NCBI GenBank assembly: GCA_963841325.1
Contig: CAWJBZ010000001.1
Span: forward strand, 1 to 64,000
DNA from: CAVPPA01 sp963841325
GTDB lineage: Bacteria > Patescibacteriota > Saccharimonadia > Saccharimonadales > UBA4665
DNA length: 64,000 nucleotides
Direction of reading: 5' to 3'
Both the position numbers and the translations under genes were made by a program. The notes below the pieces were generated by a model that worked only from the letters and a program-made list of their open reading frames with translations, did no database searches and was not told the origin of the DNA. Below, piece by piece: positions 52,484 through 61,578 of the stretch (its first letter is position 1; each line of letters starts with the position of its first letter).

Positions 52484-53917
52484 ATGAAAAATAACGCCTC
52501 GTTGATCTATAGTGTTTTTTTGGTAGTGGGCGATTTTTTGGCGTTAGTCGGCGCCTTCATTGCCGGCTATGGGTTAAGGGCAGCCAGCCGGGTACCGGTT
52601 TATCATCCGATCGCGGCCCACACTTTTATCAGCACTTTTTTGGTGGTCCTGCCGTTTTGGATTTTGATCTTTGCCCTGCTCGGGCTCTATAACAACTCCA
52701 TTTACGAGCGGCGCTTCAGTGAACTGCCGCGGCTGTTTGTCGGTTCGTTTGTCGGACTGACCTTTGTCATCTTTCTGAATTTCATTAGTGTTACGCCGAT
52801 TTTCCCGTCTAAACTAGTGCCGATTTACGGTTTTGCTTTTGCCTTTGTTATTCTAGTGCTTTACCGCAATCTAGCCCGGTTAATCCGCAGCCAGCTATTC
52901 GGCTATAACATCGGATTAAACCGGGTTTTAGTAGTCGGTAATAATGCTGTGGCCCGTGATTTGATTAATATCCTGGTCCACTCCAAACAGTCCGGATATA
53001 GGGTTGTGGCGGTGATCGGTGGCCATTTAGCTGCTGGCAAGCATCAGCTGCCGCTCTATAGCCATTTCAGCCAGTTTTTGCAGGACCATCGTGAGCCTAA
53101 TTTGCATAGTATCTTGCAAACCGAATTGTATGCTGATGAAGCCCGTAATTCCGAAATCCTAACTTATGCCCAGGAAAACCATGCTACCTACCGCTTCGTA
53201 CCGGCTAACGGGGAGTTGTTTGTCGGCAATGTTAAGGTGGAGTTGTTCCAAGGCTCAACCCCGGTGATTATCGTGCACCAGACGGCACTGTTGGGCTGGG
53301 GAAAGTTCGTTAAACGATTGTTTGACTTGGTAGTTGGTGGCTTGGCTTTGGTGATCGCCCTGCCGATAATGGCCATCATCAGCCTGATCATGATTATCTT
53401 CGATCACGGCGATCCGTTTTATACCCAGGTCCGGTTATCCCGCTACGGGGAAACTATCCGGATTTATAAAATTCGTACTCAATTCCATGCTTACCACCGA
53501 ATGACCCCGGAAGAGGGTTTTGCTAAAATGGGCCGCCCGGAACTGGCTAAACAATACCGGGTCAACGGTGATTATTTAGAGAATGACCCGCGAATGTCCG
53601 GTTTGGGTAAATTTTTAAGGAAAACCAGTCTGGATGAATTACCGCAGCTACTCAACGTCGTGAAAGGCGAGATGAGCTTAGTCGGGCCGCGGCCATTGGA
53701 GCCATTCGAATTGATGCATTACGATAAAAAGAATCTGATGCTAAGTGTTAAAACCGGGCTGACTGGGCTAGCGGTAGTCTCCGGCCGGCGGGTAATTAGC
53801 TTTAATGAGCGCCGTCAGTTAGACTTGTACTATGTCCAGAACTGGAGTTTCTGGCTGGATTTGATAATCCTATTTAAGACTATTCGGGCCGTGGTTTCGC
53901 GTAAGGGTGCCCAATAA
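52484..53917 (+). CDS. Polyprenyl glycosylphosphotransferase (initiating sugar transferase)
   Basis: 477 residues of the WbaP/CpsE type: four to five N-terminal membrane helices, a central CoA-binding-like domain (NRVLVVGNNAVARDLINILV), a further membrane helix, and the bacterial sugar transferase domain (RLFDLVVGGLALVIALP, IYKIRTQFHAYHR, DELPQLLNVVKGEMSLVGPRPLEPFE). It loads the first sugar-phosphate onto undecaprenyl phosphate. Opposite start to the Wzy-like gene. Confidence 0.93.
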   Translation: MKNNASLIYSVFLVVGDFLALVGAFIAGYGLRAASRVPVYHPIAAHTFISTFLVVLPFWILIFALLGLYNNSIYERRFSELPRLFVGSFVGLTFVIFLNFISVTPIFPSKLVPIYGFAFAFVILVLYRNLARLIRSQLFGYNIGLNRVLVVGNNAVARDLINILVHSKQSGYRVVAVIGGHLAAGKHQLPLYSHFSQFLQDHREPNLHSILQTELYADEARNSEILTYAQENHATYRFVPANGELFVGNVKVELFQGSTPVIIVHQTALLGWGKFVKRLFDLVVGGLALVIALPIMAIISLIMIIFDHGDPFYTQVRLSRYGETIRIYKIRTQFHAYHRMTPEEGFAKMGRPELAKQYRVNGDYLENDPRMSGLGKFLRKTSLDELPQLLNVVKGEMSLVGPRPLEPFELMHYDKKNLMLSVKTGLTGLAVVSGRRVISFNERRQLDLYYVQNWSFWLDLIILFKTIRAVVSRKGAQ

Positions 53918-54000
53918 ATTAATTATGTTTAAATCATCAAAACTATTGCTATTAGTCGGCATTAAATCAGTTATCCGATAAGCTAACGGGATTAATAACT

Positions 54001-55176
54001 ATGGGTGAAGACGTTAAACCGAGTCAGCCGCTAAGCCACCAACCGAAGGTGGCGATCGTTCATGATTGGCTGGTGGGCGGTGGCGCCGAATTAGTGGTCG
54101 AACAGCTGCACAAATTATTCCCTGAGGCACCGATTTATACCTCTTATTGCAGCCGGGAGTGGCGCAAACGTTTAGACGGCAAGGTCAAAACCGGGATTTT
54201 ACAGCTGTGGCCGCTGTCCCGGCTGCGTAAATTCCTACCACCGCTGCGGATCTGGTGGTTTTCGCGCTTAAGGCTCAGGGGTTATGATGTAGTGATCAGC
54301 AGTTCCGGGGCGGAGGCCAAAGGTGTTAAAGTACCGGCTTCGACCATCCATATCGATTACTGCCATGCCCCGACTCATTATTACTGGAGCCGTTACCAGG
54401 AGTATTTGGACCGTCCCGGTTTCGGTCCATTTAACTGGCTGGCCCGGATCGGACTAAGGCTGCTAGTTAAGCCCTTACGCCGCTGGGATTATAAAGCCGC
54501 CCAACGGCCGGATTATCTATTGGCTAATTCCAATCATATTAAAGCTGAGATTCAGAAGTATTACGACCGATCGGCGGTAGTCGTCCATCCGCCGGTCCAT
54601 GTTGAGCGTTTCAAGCCCTGGGCCACTAATACCAAACGTCAGGGATTGGTAATCGCCGGTCGCCAAACTCCCTATAAACGGTTTGATTTGGCAGTTGCGG
54701 CCTGCACTCAACTAGGTCTACCGTTAACGGTAATTGGCGACGGTCCTGATCATCGCCGATTGCGTAAACTGGCCGGTCCAACCGTCACCTTTTTGGGTAA
54801 AGTCAACGATCAGGTATTGGCCGAGGAATTCGGCAGAGCTCAAGTCCTGATCTTCCCTGGCCTGGATGATTTCGGAGTGACCCCAGTCGAGGCTTTGGCT
54901 GCCGGTACTCCAGTAGTTGCTTTTAAGGCTGGAGGAGCTTTGGACTATGTAATTCCGGGTAAAACCGGCTTGTTTTTTGAAGAACCTACCGTCGACAGTT
55001 TAGTGGCTGCCCTTCGGCAGTTGCAGTTACCTACTCAAAACTTTAACAGTCTAGCTATCTCCCATCTGGCTGATAGTTTTTCGGTTCAGCGTTTTAATCA
55101 AAAAATTCGTTTAATAGTTAAGAAAGCTCTACAGGTCCAAGTAGCCCCAGAAGTCAATAAAGTAAAAATCACCTAA
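54001..55176 (+). CDS. Glycosyltransferase family 4
   Basis: 391 residues, GT-B fold. KVAIVHDWLVGGGAELVVEQLHKLFP (acceptor domain), LVIAGRQTPYKRFDLAVAAC and the donor motif FPGLDDFGVTPVEALAAGTPVVAFKAGGALDYV, with the E-x7-E pattern modified (D..E), are typical. It probably adds a hexose to the lipid-linked repeat unit started by the upstream transferase. A hairpin terminator follows. Confidence 0.9.
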   Translation: MGEDVKPSQPLSHQPKVAIVHDWLVGGGAELVVEQLHKLFPEAPIYTSYCSREWRKRLDGKVKTGILQLWPLSRLRKFLPPLRIWWFSRLRLRGYDVVISSSGAEAKGVKVPASTIHIDYCHAPTHYYWSRYQEYLDRPGFGPFNWLARIGLRLLVKPLRRWDYKAAQRPDYLLANSNHIKAEIQKYYDRSAVVVHPPVHVERFKPWATNTKRQGLVIAGRQTPYKRFDLAVAACTQLGLPLTVIGDGPDHRRLRKLAGPTVTFLGKVNDQVLAEEFGRAQVLIFPGLDDFGVTPVEALAAGTPVVAFKAGGALDYVIPGKTGLFFEEPTVDSLVAALRQLQLPTQNFNSLAISHLADSFSVQRFNQKIRLIVKKALQVQVAPEVNKVKIT

Positions 55177-55227
55177 ATAGTTAAGATGGTTGAGTTAAGA
55201 CTTGTGAGTGTTTATATGTATTATTAG

Positions 55228-55266
55228 ATTCTCCTATATTCTATATATATAGAAGGGAGAATTTTG
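55228..55266 (+). terminator. Terminator after the GT4 gene
   Basis: ATTCTCC (55228-55234) pairs with GGAGAAT (55256-55262), enclosing a second self-complementary segment TTCTATATATATAGAA, followed by TTTTG. Confidence 0.75.
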
Positions 55267-55297
55267 TATACCTTTTTAAAGTGTTAGCATGCCAAAA

Positions 55298-55433
55298 TGG
55301 TACGGTAATCGATGACCGTACTTTAGTTTATTCACATCTGTAAGCTTGAAAAATATTGACAGATTACCACAAAATTTTGAGAATATTTTATATTTATTAC
55401 AGATTAAAATAAGGCCATTGGTACGGTAATCGA
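55298..55433 (+). repeat. 15-bp direct repeat upstream of glmS
   Basis: TGGTACGGTAATCGA occurs at 55298-55312 and again at 55419-55433. The first copy is part of a 7-bp inverted repeat GTACGGT/ACCGTAC. TTGACA sequences lie near 55358 and 55448, the latter with TAAAAT 15 nt on. The 372-bp gap before glmS otherwise contains nothing coding; it looks like a regulatory region for glmS. Confidence 0.5.
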
Positions 55434-55548
55434 CAAGTAGTAAAATTGACATCAAAGCCGGTTGAGTAAAATGCTAATGTCTTATCGTAAATGTAATTAA
55501 TTCTGAAAATACTTGCTTTAGTTTGGATTAATGCTATCATTTAACACC

Positions 55549-57201
55549 ATGTGCGGTATTGTCGGCTACGTTGGCCCCAAACCAGCTGCCCGAGTGATTA
55601 TTAACGGGCTTAAAGCTTTAGAGTACCGGGGTTACGACTCGGCTGGTATTGCTATTATCACCAAAGACCGTCAGGCGAAACTATTCAAAGAGGTCGGCCG
55701 GGTTCAAGCTTTGGAACAATTATTAAAAAATGAACAACTGCCTAAAAGTTTAAGTGCCATTGGGCATACTCGTTGGGCTACTCACGGTGCGGTGACCGTT
55801 GCCAATGCTCATCCGCATACTAATACTGCTAAGACTATTTTTGTCGTCCATAACGGCATCATTGAAAACTACCAAGATATTAAGCAACAATTAATTGCTA
55901 AGGGTTATATCTTCACTACCGATACTGATACCGAAGTGATACCGCAGCTGATTGATTATTACTACCAAAAGACCAAGTCGTTTGAGCAGGCTTTTAAAGC
56001 CGCTTTGAAAGATTTAAAGGGCGCCTATGCGGTGGCTGTGGTGACTACTTACGAACCGGATAAGCTGTTCGCTGCTCGCTTGTCTAGCCCTTTAGTGCTG
56101 GGCATCGGGGAGGACGAGATGCTGGTCGCATCCGATACCAATGCCCTGATTAATCATTTCCGCCAATTTGTCTACCTGGAAGACTATGAAGCACTGGTTG
56201 CTGATAAAAAAACCTATCATATTGAGAACCTACAGAAAGAATGCCCGGTGACGCCGAAGGTGGAATTACTCAATTACGATGTGGCTCAGGCCAGTCTGGG
56301 TAAGTATCCGCACTTTATGCTGAAAGAGATTTTTGAAGCACCGCAGACTATTCAATCAGCTACAGCTGGCCGAGTTAATGCCAGAAAAGGCACTCTTAAA
56401 CTTGGCGGATTGGAACTGGTTAGCGAGCAGATGAAGCGTATTGAACGGTTGGTAATTGTGGCTTGCGGCACGGCTTATTATGCCGGTTTGATCGGTGAAT
56501 ATTTGATTGAAGAATTGGCCGGTATCCCGGTAGAGGTTCAAATTGCCAGTGAGTTTCGCTACCGCGACGAACCGTTTGCTCGTGGCACTGCCCTGTTGGC
56601 GATTTCACAGTCCGGCGAGACAGCCGATACCATTGCCGCCCTCAAGAAAGTCGAAGATTACGGTGTGTTACGACTGGGGATTGTCAATGTAGTCGGGTCA
56701 ACGGTAGCCCGGATTACCGATGCCGGGGTCTATTGCCACGCCGGGCCGGAACAAGCGGTCGCTTCTACTAAAGCTTTTATTGCCCAAGTTACCATCTTGC
56801 TACAATTAGCCCTCTATTTATGTCGTAGTAAACCTCAATTATATAAACCACTGCTAACTGAGTTGGAGGTCTTACCGCAAAAAGTAATGGCGGTATTAGC
56901 CCAAGCCAAAATCATTGAAAAGTTAGCCGCTAAATACAGTAACTCCAGTAACTTTTTGTTTATCGGCCGACGTTACGGATACCCTTGTGCGCTAGAAGGT
57001 GCTCTTAAGCTAAAAGAGGTTTCCTATATTCATGCCGAAGGTTATGCCGCCGGCGAAACCAAGCACGGGCCAATTGCCATGATAGATCAGAACTTTCCCA
57101 CTTGGTTATTGCTACCGATTCAGATCTTACTGGAAAAAATTTATTCTAACATTGAGGAAATAAAAGCCCGTCGTGGACCAATTATTGGCGATCGCTACTG
57201 A
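55549..57201 (+). CDS. glmS: Glucosamine-6-phosphate synthase GlmS, open frame with damaged end
   Basis: Makes glucosamine-6-phosphate from fructose-6-phosphate and Gln. The start is ATG 55549 because Cys2 (MCGIVGYVG) must become the N-terminal nucleophile; an earlier ATG at 55531 would mask it. Glutaminase motifs GHTRWATHG and HNGIIENY, and two SIS domains (VIVACGTAYYAG, AISQSGETADT, FIGRRYGYPCALEGALKLKEVSYIHAEGYAAGE) are intact. From about 57100 the frame departs from the family, then runs to TGA at 57199-57201, losing the C-terminal tail; see the next entry. Confidence 0.88.
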   Translation: MCGIVGYVGPKPAARVIINGLKALEYRGYDSAGIAIITKDRQAKLFKEVGRVQALEQLLKNEQLPKSLSAIGHTRWATHGAVTVANAHPHTNTAKTIFVVHNGIIENYQDIKQQLIAKGYIFTTDTDTEVIPQLIDYYYQKTKSFEQAFKAALKDLKGAYAVAVVTTYEPDKLFAARLSSPLVLGIGEDEMLVASDTNALINHFRQFVYLEDYEALVADKKTYHIENLQKECPVTPKVELLNYDVAQASLGKYPHFMLKEIFEAPQTIQSATAGRVNARKGTLKLGGLELVSEQMKRIERLVIVACGTAYYAGLIGEYLIEELAGIPVEVQIASEFRYRDEPFARGTALLAISQSGETADTIAALKKVEDYGVLRLGIVNVVGSTVARITDAGVYCHAGPEQAVASTKAFIAQVTILLQLALYLCRSKPQLYKPLLTELEVLPQKVMAVLAQAKIIEKLAAKYSNSSNFLFIGRRYGYPCALEGALKLKEVSYIHAEGYAAGETKHGPIAMIDQNFPTWLLLPIQILLEKIYSNIEEIKARRGPIIGDRY

Positions 57202-57380
57202 AGGCAACAAAACCATCGCCGGCTAGCAGACGATGTCATCTACATTCCGAAGACTCTGGAGCAAACTGCCCCGATTCTACAAATCATTCCGTTGCAACTG
57301 TTGGCTTACTATATGGCGTTGGTAAGGATTTCGATGTTGATAAGCCCCGCAATTTGGCTAAATCCGTAACAGTGGAGTAG
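57100..57380 (+). pseudogene. glmS: Frameshifted 3' end of glmS
   Basis: Conserved GlmS tail pieces appear in three shifting frames: LVIATDSDL (57102-57128), LLEKIYSNIEEIKARRGPII (57127-57186), AIATEGNKTIAG (57188-57223), LADDVIYIPKTLEQTAPILQ... (57223-57321), and GKDFDVDKPRNLAKSVTVE then TAG at 57378-57380. Five single-base shifts (near 57102, 57129, 57187, 57222 and 57321) would restore one 610-codon gene. Loss of the tail would remove the active-site Lys of the isomerase. Either a decaying gene or a patch of sequence errors. Confidence 0.85.
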
Positions 57381-57461
57381 CTTTGGGTCATTAGCTGATC
57401 TATTTCTGCTGAGTTGCCAATAAATAATCACTTAAGTGTTATCCACAATAGCGATTACTAT

Positions 57462-57503
57462 TTGACAAAATCATTGACATATTTTATCTAATAATAGTAC
57501 AAT
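57462..57503 (+). promoter_or_regulatory. Tandem promoters upstream of the NYN gene
   Basis: TTGACA (57462-57467), 17 nt, TATCTA (57485-57490), and TTGACA (57474-57479), 18 nt, TACAAT (57498-57503) overlap. A start near 57510 would run into the hairpin at 57517. Confidence 0.6.
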
Positions 57504-57516
57504 AGCACTATCAACA

Positions 57517-57550
57517 CCTCGCCCTCGCGTAAGCTCGGCGAGGTTTTGTT
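57517..57550 (+). terminator. Terminator-like hairpin in the NYN gene leader
   Basis: CCTCGCC (57517-57523) and GGCGAGG (57537-57543) form a 7-bp GC-rich stem followed by TTTTGTT. It lies only about 10 nt after the predicted start of the upstream promoters. A second -10, TACAAT at 57552-57557, ends 7 nt before the NYN ATG. Confidence 0.65.
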
Positions 57551-57564
57551 ATACAATATAAGTA

Positions 57565-58188
57565 ATGTCTAAGAAAGAAACCGTTTTATTCATCGATGGC
57601 GAGAATTTCCTCTTTCCAGTTGCAGAAATACTGAGGGCCAGAGGAATAATTCAACGCAAGTCGGACATAAAGAACTATTCTATAGTCAGCTTAATACAAT
57701 CGGCCTTGAAAAGTTTTACTATAAGCAAAACCAAATTCTACGCCGGCAAGATTCATATCCCTATGACCTATCCTGCTTTAGTCAAGAAATCAGAGTTATT
57801 GGCGGAATCACAGAGACGACTTAAACGGTCGCTGACAAACCAAGGTGTCGAATTTATCATAGCCGGGAATGTGCGGCTACAAAATATTACCAACGGAGCC
57901 AATCCTGTCTTCAAAGAAAAGGGTACTGATGTTCGCTTAGCCGTAGATATGCTATCAATGGCGTGCGATAAAATCTTAGACACTGCCATACTGTTAAGCT
58001 CCGATTCGGATATGCAACCGGCAGTAAAGGAACTAAAACTACGGGGTGTCACGGTGGTGTATGTCGGCTTTGAAAATAGAATTAATGCGGGCTTAAGCCA
58101 GACAACCCACAAAACTATCTTGCTGCGAGAAGGTGAGATTGTCGATGCTTGGAATGTATCAAATCAACCTTCGCTTCTGAGCTCTTGA
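57565..58188 (+). CDS. NYN-domain protein (LabA/DUF88-like, PIN-fold nuclease)
   Basis: 207 residues. Acidic positions of the NYN fold are visible: VLFIDGENFLFP (Asp at 11), KGTDVRLAVDMLSMA and ILLSSDSDMQPAVKELKLRGVTVVYVGF, matching DUF88/NYN ribonucleases. It probably cleaves RNA. It is flanked by the broken glmS end and by a second diverged glmS tail, so it may have arrived by insertion at glmS. Confidence 0.85.
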   Translation: MSKKETVLFIDGENFLFPVAEILRARGIIQRKSDIKNYSIVSLIQSALKSFTISKTKFYAGKIHIPMTYPALVKKSELLAESQRRLKRSLTNQGVEFIIAGNVRLQNITNGANPVFKEKGTDVRLAVDMLSMACDKILDTAILLSSDSDMQPAVKELKLRGVTVVYVGFENRINAGLSQTTHKTILLREGEIVDAWNVSNQPSLLSS

Positions 58189-58222
58189 GACTTTTATGTG
58201 CTTTCTAATTAGTGTCTATACG

Positions 58223-58280
58223 GCTCTGACCGTTGATGAAAAGGCGGCATGGTTTCGCCAAATCTGTAACCGTAGAGTAG
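58223..58280 (+). pseudogene. glmS: Remnant of a second glmS C-terminus
   Basis: GCC AAA TCT GTA ACC GTA GAG TAG (58257-58280) encodes AKSVTVE-stop, the invariant GlmS end. The preceding bases in a neighbouring frame give ALTVDEKAAWF, aligning with the VDKPRNL region. The last 21 nt differ from the first copy at only a few positions (third-base changes). Nothing else of glmS is present here, so it is a scar. Confidence 0.65.
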
Positions 58281-58379
58281 AACCTCTACAATCAGGTGTG
58301 ACATTAATCAAGCTGCTATTCTGTATATTTCGTGATCTCTCAGTTAATTAGCAGCTAAGACGTGTACTAACTAGGTTAC

Positions 58380-59513
58380 ATGCATGGCTTAACCTCTAGA
58401 GATGGTACGGCAATAGCAAACATCCAAACTAACCTAACTAAACTTAAGCAATTCGTGGTTAGAAAAGATGTTGTTTTGGCGATAGCCGTAGCCATTGCGG
58501 TCGTCGTGGGCGGAGTCTTCATGGGCTGGTACAACAACAAAGTGGTACTGCCAAACCCAGCTGTCAGTGCCCACTACACCCAAGAACCGACTAATCCGCT
58601 CAGTTTCATGTCCAATTGGGATGGTCCGGATTATTTGCAGATTGCTAAAAGTGGTTACACAGCTTTCGACCAAGCCAATTTTTACCCGCTATACCCGATG
58701 CTCATTGACCTAGTCCATTTTATTATTAGTTCTCCGTTGGTGTCGGCGTTGCTGTTATCCTGGTTCTGTTTTGCCGGGGCAATTTATTTTTATCTGAAGA
58801 TCATTAAACTTATCTTCAACGTTGCAGATAACGAGGAAGCGTTAAGAGGGCTCTTGTTCTTTATATTATTCCCCACGGCGGTGTTCTTTTTGGCAACTTA
58901 TACCGAAGCTCTGTTCGCCTTTTTGGCGCTAGGTGCAATCTACTTCGCCTTGCGCCGGAATTACCTGGCAGCCGGAGCTTTTCTGCTGTTGACGACCGCT
59001 ACCCACTTGACTGGCATAATGGTATGGATTTTGGTTGTCTTAATTTTGCTTGAGCAAAAAGTACATATTTCTAAAGTTACCTGGACAGCTGTTATTGGTA
59101 GTCTTGGTTTGGTGAGTTATATGATTTTCTTGCAAATTCACTTTCACGATTTCTTGGCCTTTATTACATCCCAGAAAAGTCATGGCTGGTTACAACATAG
59201 CTATATTGACATACTGACCCAAGCTCAATTCTTTAACATCGTCTTTATACTGCTTCTGGTACTAGCGGCTATCTATTGGTGGCATCGCCAGAAAAGCTTT
59301 TCTGTTTATTCACTGCTGTTTCTGCTTATACCTATAATTGGTCGTCAATATGGTGGCTTTAATAGATACGTATTAATGGCTTTCCCGATACCATTGATGC
59401 TTTATGGCTATCTGCGCCGTAAGCCAGTCGGTTATTTCTTGGTTGTGGCGTTATCGGCAATTATATGGGCCTATTTCTTATTCCAATATGCTGGTGGATA
59501 CATTGGGGGCTAA
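58380..59513 (+). CDS. PIG-V-like membrane mannosyltransferase
   Basis: 377 residues with about nine membrane helices. The first outer loop NWDGPDYLQIAKSGYTAFDQANFYPLYPMLI carries the WDxxxY...FYPLYP pattern of the PIG-V/GPI mannosyltransferase family (GT-C fold), also found in bacterial envelope glycan loci. It would use a polyprenyl-linked sugar on the outer membrane face. It precedes gtrA, which handles such lipid-linked donors. Confidence 0.8.
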   Translation: MHGLTSRDGTAIANIQTNLTKLKQFVVRKDVVLAIAVAIAVVVGGVFMGWYNNKVVLPNPAVSAHYTQEPTNPLSFMSNWDGPDYLQIAKSGYTAFDQANFYPLYPMLIDLVHFIISSPLVSALLLSWFCFAGAIYFYLKIIKLIFNVADNEEALRGLLFFILFPTAVFFLATYTEALFAFLALGAIYFALRRNYLAAGAFLLLTTATHLTGIMVWILVVLILLEQKVHISKVTWTAVIGSLGLVSYMIFLQIHFHDFLAFITSQKSHGWLQHSYIDILTQAQFFNIVFILLLVLAAIYWWHRQKSFSVYSLLFLLIPIIGRQYGGFNRYVLMAFPIPLMLYGYLRRKPVGYFLVVALSAIIWAYFLFQYAGGYIGG

Positions 59514-59576
59514 AGTGGCTAAATATGATATACGGGGTCAGATAAAACATAACAGTCAAGATGTTATCATTACTAA

Positions 59577-60026
59577 ATGACTTTCGATGCGGCTGTTAAT
59601 GATTGCTCAAAGTTCTTTGGGGTTAGAAGAAGAATTTCGGATAAATTCATACGCTACGTAGCAACGGGTTTTACTGCCTTCTTAGTTGATTATTCGACCT
59701 TTTTGAGCCTCTATTACCTAGCCCACGTGCCACTCCAGATTAGTGTACCAACAGGCATTGTCTTGGCAACCATTGTAAGTTTCGTCATGAATAAACTCTG
59801 GACATTCAAGGCAACTAAGCAAACTAGCTCACACCATATCGTTATCCAACTGTGTCTTTACGGGTTGCTGGTGATTATAAACAGCATATTCTCTTATTAC
59901 TTCATCCATTACCTGAGCGACATACATGTCAGCCCAAGTGTCGGAAAAATTGTTGCTATAGCCATTTGCGCTGTTTGGAACTACTTTTTTATAAGCTGGC
60001 AGTCTTTAGAAAAAATCTGCCCATAA
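59577..60026 (+). CDS. GtrA-family membrane protein
   Basis: 149 residues with four helices: IRYVATGFTAFLVDYSTFLSLYYL, GIVLATIVSFVMNKLWTFK, and AIAICAVWNYFFISWQSLEK are the GtrA signature. Members flip or present polyprenyl-phosphate sugars for glycosyltransferases. TATCAT at 59565-59570 ends 6 nt before the ATG. Confidence 0.88.
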   Translation: MTFDAAVNDCSKFFGVRRRISDKFIRYVATGFTAFLVDYSTFLSLYYLAHVPLQISVPTGIVLATIVSFVMNKLWTFKATKQTSSHHIVIQLCLYGLLVIINSIFSYYFIHYLSDIHVSPSVGKIVAIAICAVWNYFFISWQSLEKICP

Positions 60027-60199
60027 CTCTTGTTGTCGATTAAATTTCCCTGCCTGGGAAAGCCTAGATAAACTCAAATTAAGCCTTTGGGTGTTGACAA
60101 AGCTGGATTAACTCGATAGCAACAGTCCTAATGTTAAAGATAACTAACACCTAAACGTGTTGGGCGAGAAGCATAAACGTAAGCAAAGGATTATTCCCC

Positions 60200-61573
60200 G
60201 TGGATGCACTCACCGATTTGTTTTTAGCCTATGATGTTCGTGGTAAGGTCGGCACTCAGCTAACCCCAGAGTCAGTTGAGATAATTGGTAGAGCCTTCGC
60301 AGATTGGTTGCCTATTTCGGGTACCGTGGTTGTTGGCCGGGACATGAGACCAGATTCGCATCAGCTGTCCACTGCCTTAATTAACGGCTTACTCAGCCAA
60401 GGCCGCGATGTTATTGACATCGGCCAAGTCACCAGTGACATGGTTTATTTTGCGATTGGTAAATTGAACTTGTCCGGTGGCGCTGTTATTACAGCTAGTC
60501 ATAATCCAGGTTCGTATAACGGCATTAAGTTCTATCGAGATCATGTTACGGCTGTCGGCCTCAATTCTGGGCTTGATGTTATTCGTGATGCCATATTGCA
60601 AAAGAACCTTAAGGCCCCGGCCAAGCATAAGGGTTCTCTGAAACACCGTGATATAACCAAGGCTTGGGTGGCCCACTGTCTAGCCTTCGGGCCCAATATT
60701 AAGCTGTTTCGGGTCGCCATTGATAACGGTAATGGCATGGCTGGAGCGGTTTTACCGTATATATTACCCAAATTACCGATTAAGGCCGAAATCATGTACG
60801 GTCAGCCGGACGGAACTTTCCCTAATCACGAGGCAAACCCTCAAAAACTAGAAAACCTACAGGATTTGATCCATCGAGTGATTGATAAAAAACTTGATTT
60901 TGGTATTGCTTTTGATGGTGACGGCGACCGAGCTGTTTTTGTCGATGATTTAGGGCGACCAGTTCTGGGCACCGATTTATTAAGCATCATTGCCAAATTG
61001 TATCTTGAAAAATACCCGGGTGGGATGATTGTTCACGAGGTACGCACCAGTCGGGCCACCCAAGAACTAATCAGTGAGTGGGGTGGCACACCAATACGAA
61101 CCAAAGCCGGGCGAGTTAATATCGGTTCACTGATGCGTCAAAAGGGCGCCATTTTTGGGGGCGAAACAACTGGACATATGTTCTTTAGGGAAAACTATGA
61201 CGCTGATTCTGGCCTAATTACTGCCATAGTGGCTATGCAGGCTCTAAGTAATTCTGGTAAAAAATTATCTGAACTAGTCAATCAGTACCGGCGTTATGCA
61301 ATGATTCCTGAAACTAACCTGGCAGTTACTGATGCAACAGCCATCTTTTCAAAGCTGCGTCAAGTATTTGCTGATGGTAATCAAGACGAATTGGACGGCT
61401 TGACGATTAATTATCCAGACAAATGGTTTAACTTAAGGGCCAGTAATACGGAGCCGGTTATGCGTTTGAATGCCGAAGCTGAAACCCAAAACGATTTAGA
61501 CAAGTTGGTTGCCAAAATCACAGGTTTAGTTAAAGAAACGGCAGTTACTAATAATAGAAAGGCCCTACAATAA
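60200..61573 (+). CDS. manB: Phosphomannomutase/phosphoglucomutase
   Basis: 457 residues. Phospho-Ser loop VITASHNPGSYNGIKFY near residue 97, metal loop IAFDGDGDRAVFVD near 240, sugar loop GGETTGHMFFREN near 320 and phosphate loop RASNTEPVMRLNAEA near 415 define the alpha-D-phosphohexomutase family. Start is GTG (60200). It supplies mannose-1-P or glucose-1-P for GDP-mannose and dTDP-rhamnose routes. ManB/AlgC versus Pgm cannot be separated by eye. Confidence 0.9.
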   Translation: MDALTDLFLAYDVRGKVGTQLTPESVEIIGRAFADWLPISGTVVVGRDMRPDSHQLSTALINGLLSQGRDVIDIGQVTSDMVYFAIGKLNLSGGAVITASHNPGSYNGIKFYRDHVTAVGLNSGLDVIRDAILQKNLKAPAKHKGSLKHRDITKAWVAHCLAFGPNIKLFRVAIDNGNGMAGAVLPYILPKLPIKAEIMYGQPDGTFPNHEANPQKLENLQDLIHRVIDKKLDFGIAFDGDGDRAVFVDDLGRPVLGTDLLSIIAKLYLEKYPGGMIVHEVRTSRATQELISEWGGTPIRTKAGRVNIGSLMRQKGAIFGGETTGHMFFRENYDADSGLITAIVAMQALSNSGKKLSELVNQYRRYAMIPETNLAVTDATAIFSKLRQVFADGNQDELDGLTINYPDKWFNLRASNTEPVMRLNAEAETQNDLDKLVAKITGLVKETAVTNNRKALQ

Positions 61574-61578
61574 ATCAT

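Noticed and set aside
55177..55548. glmS ribozyme upstream of glmS
   Set aside because: The region lacks the conserved ribozyme core; only repeats and promoter-like boxes were seen.
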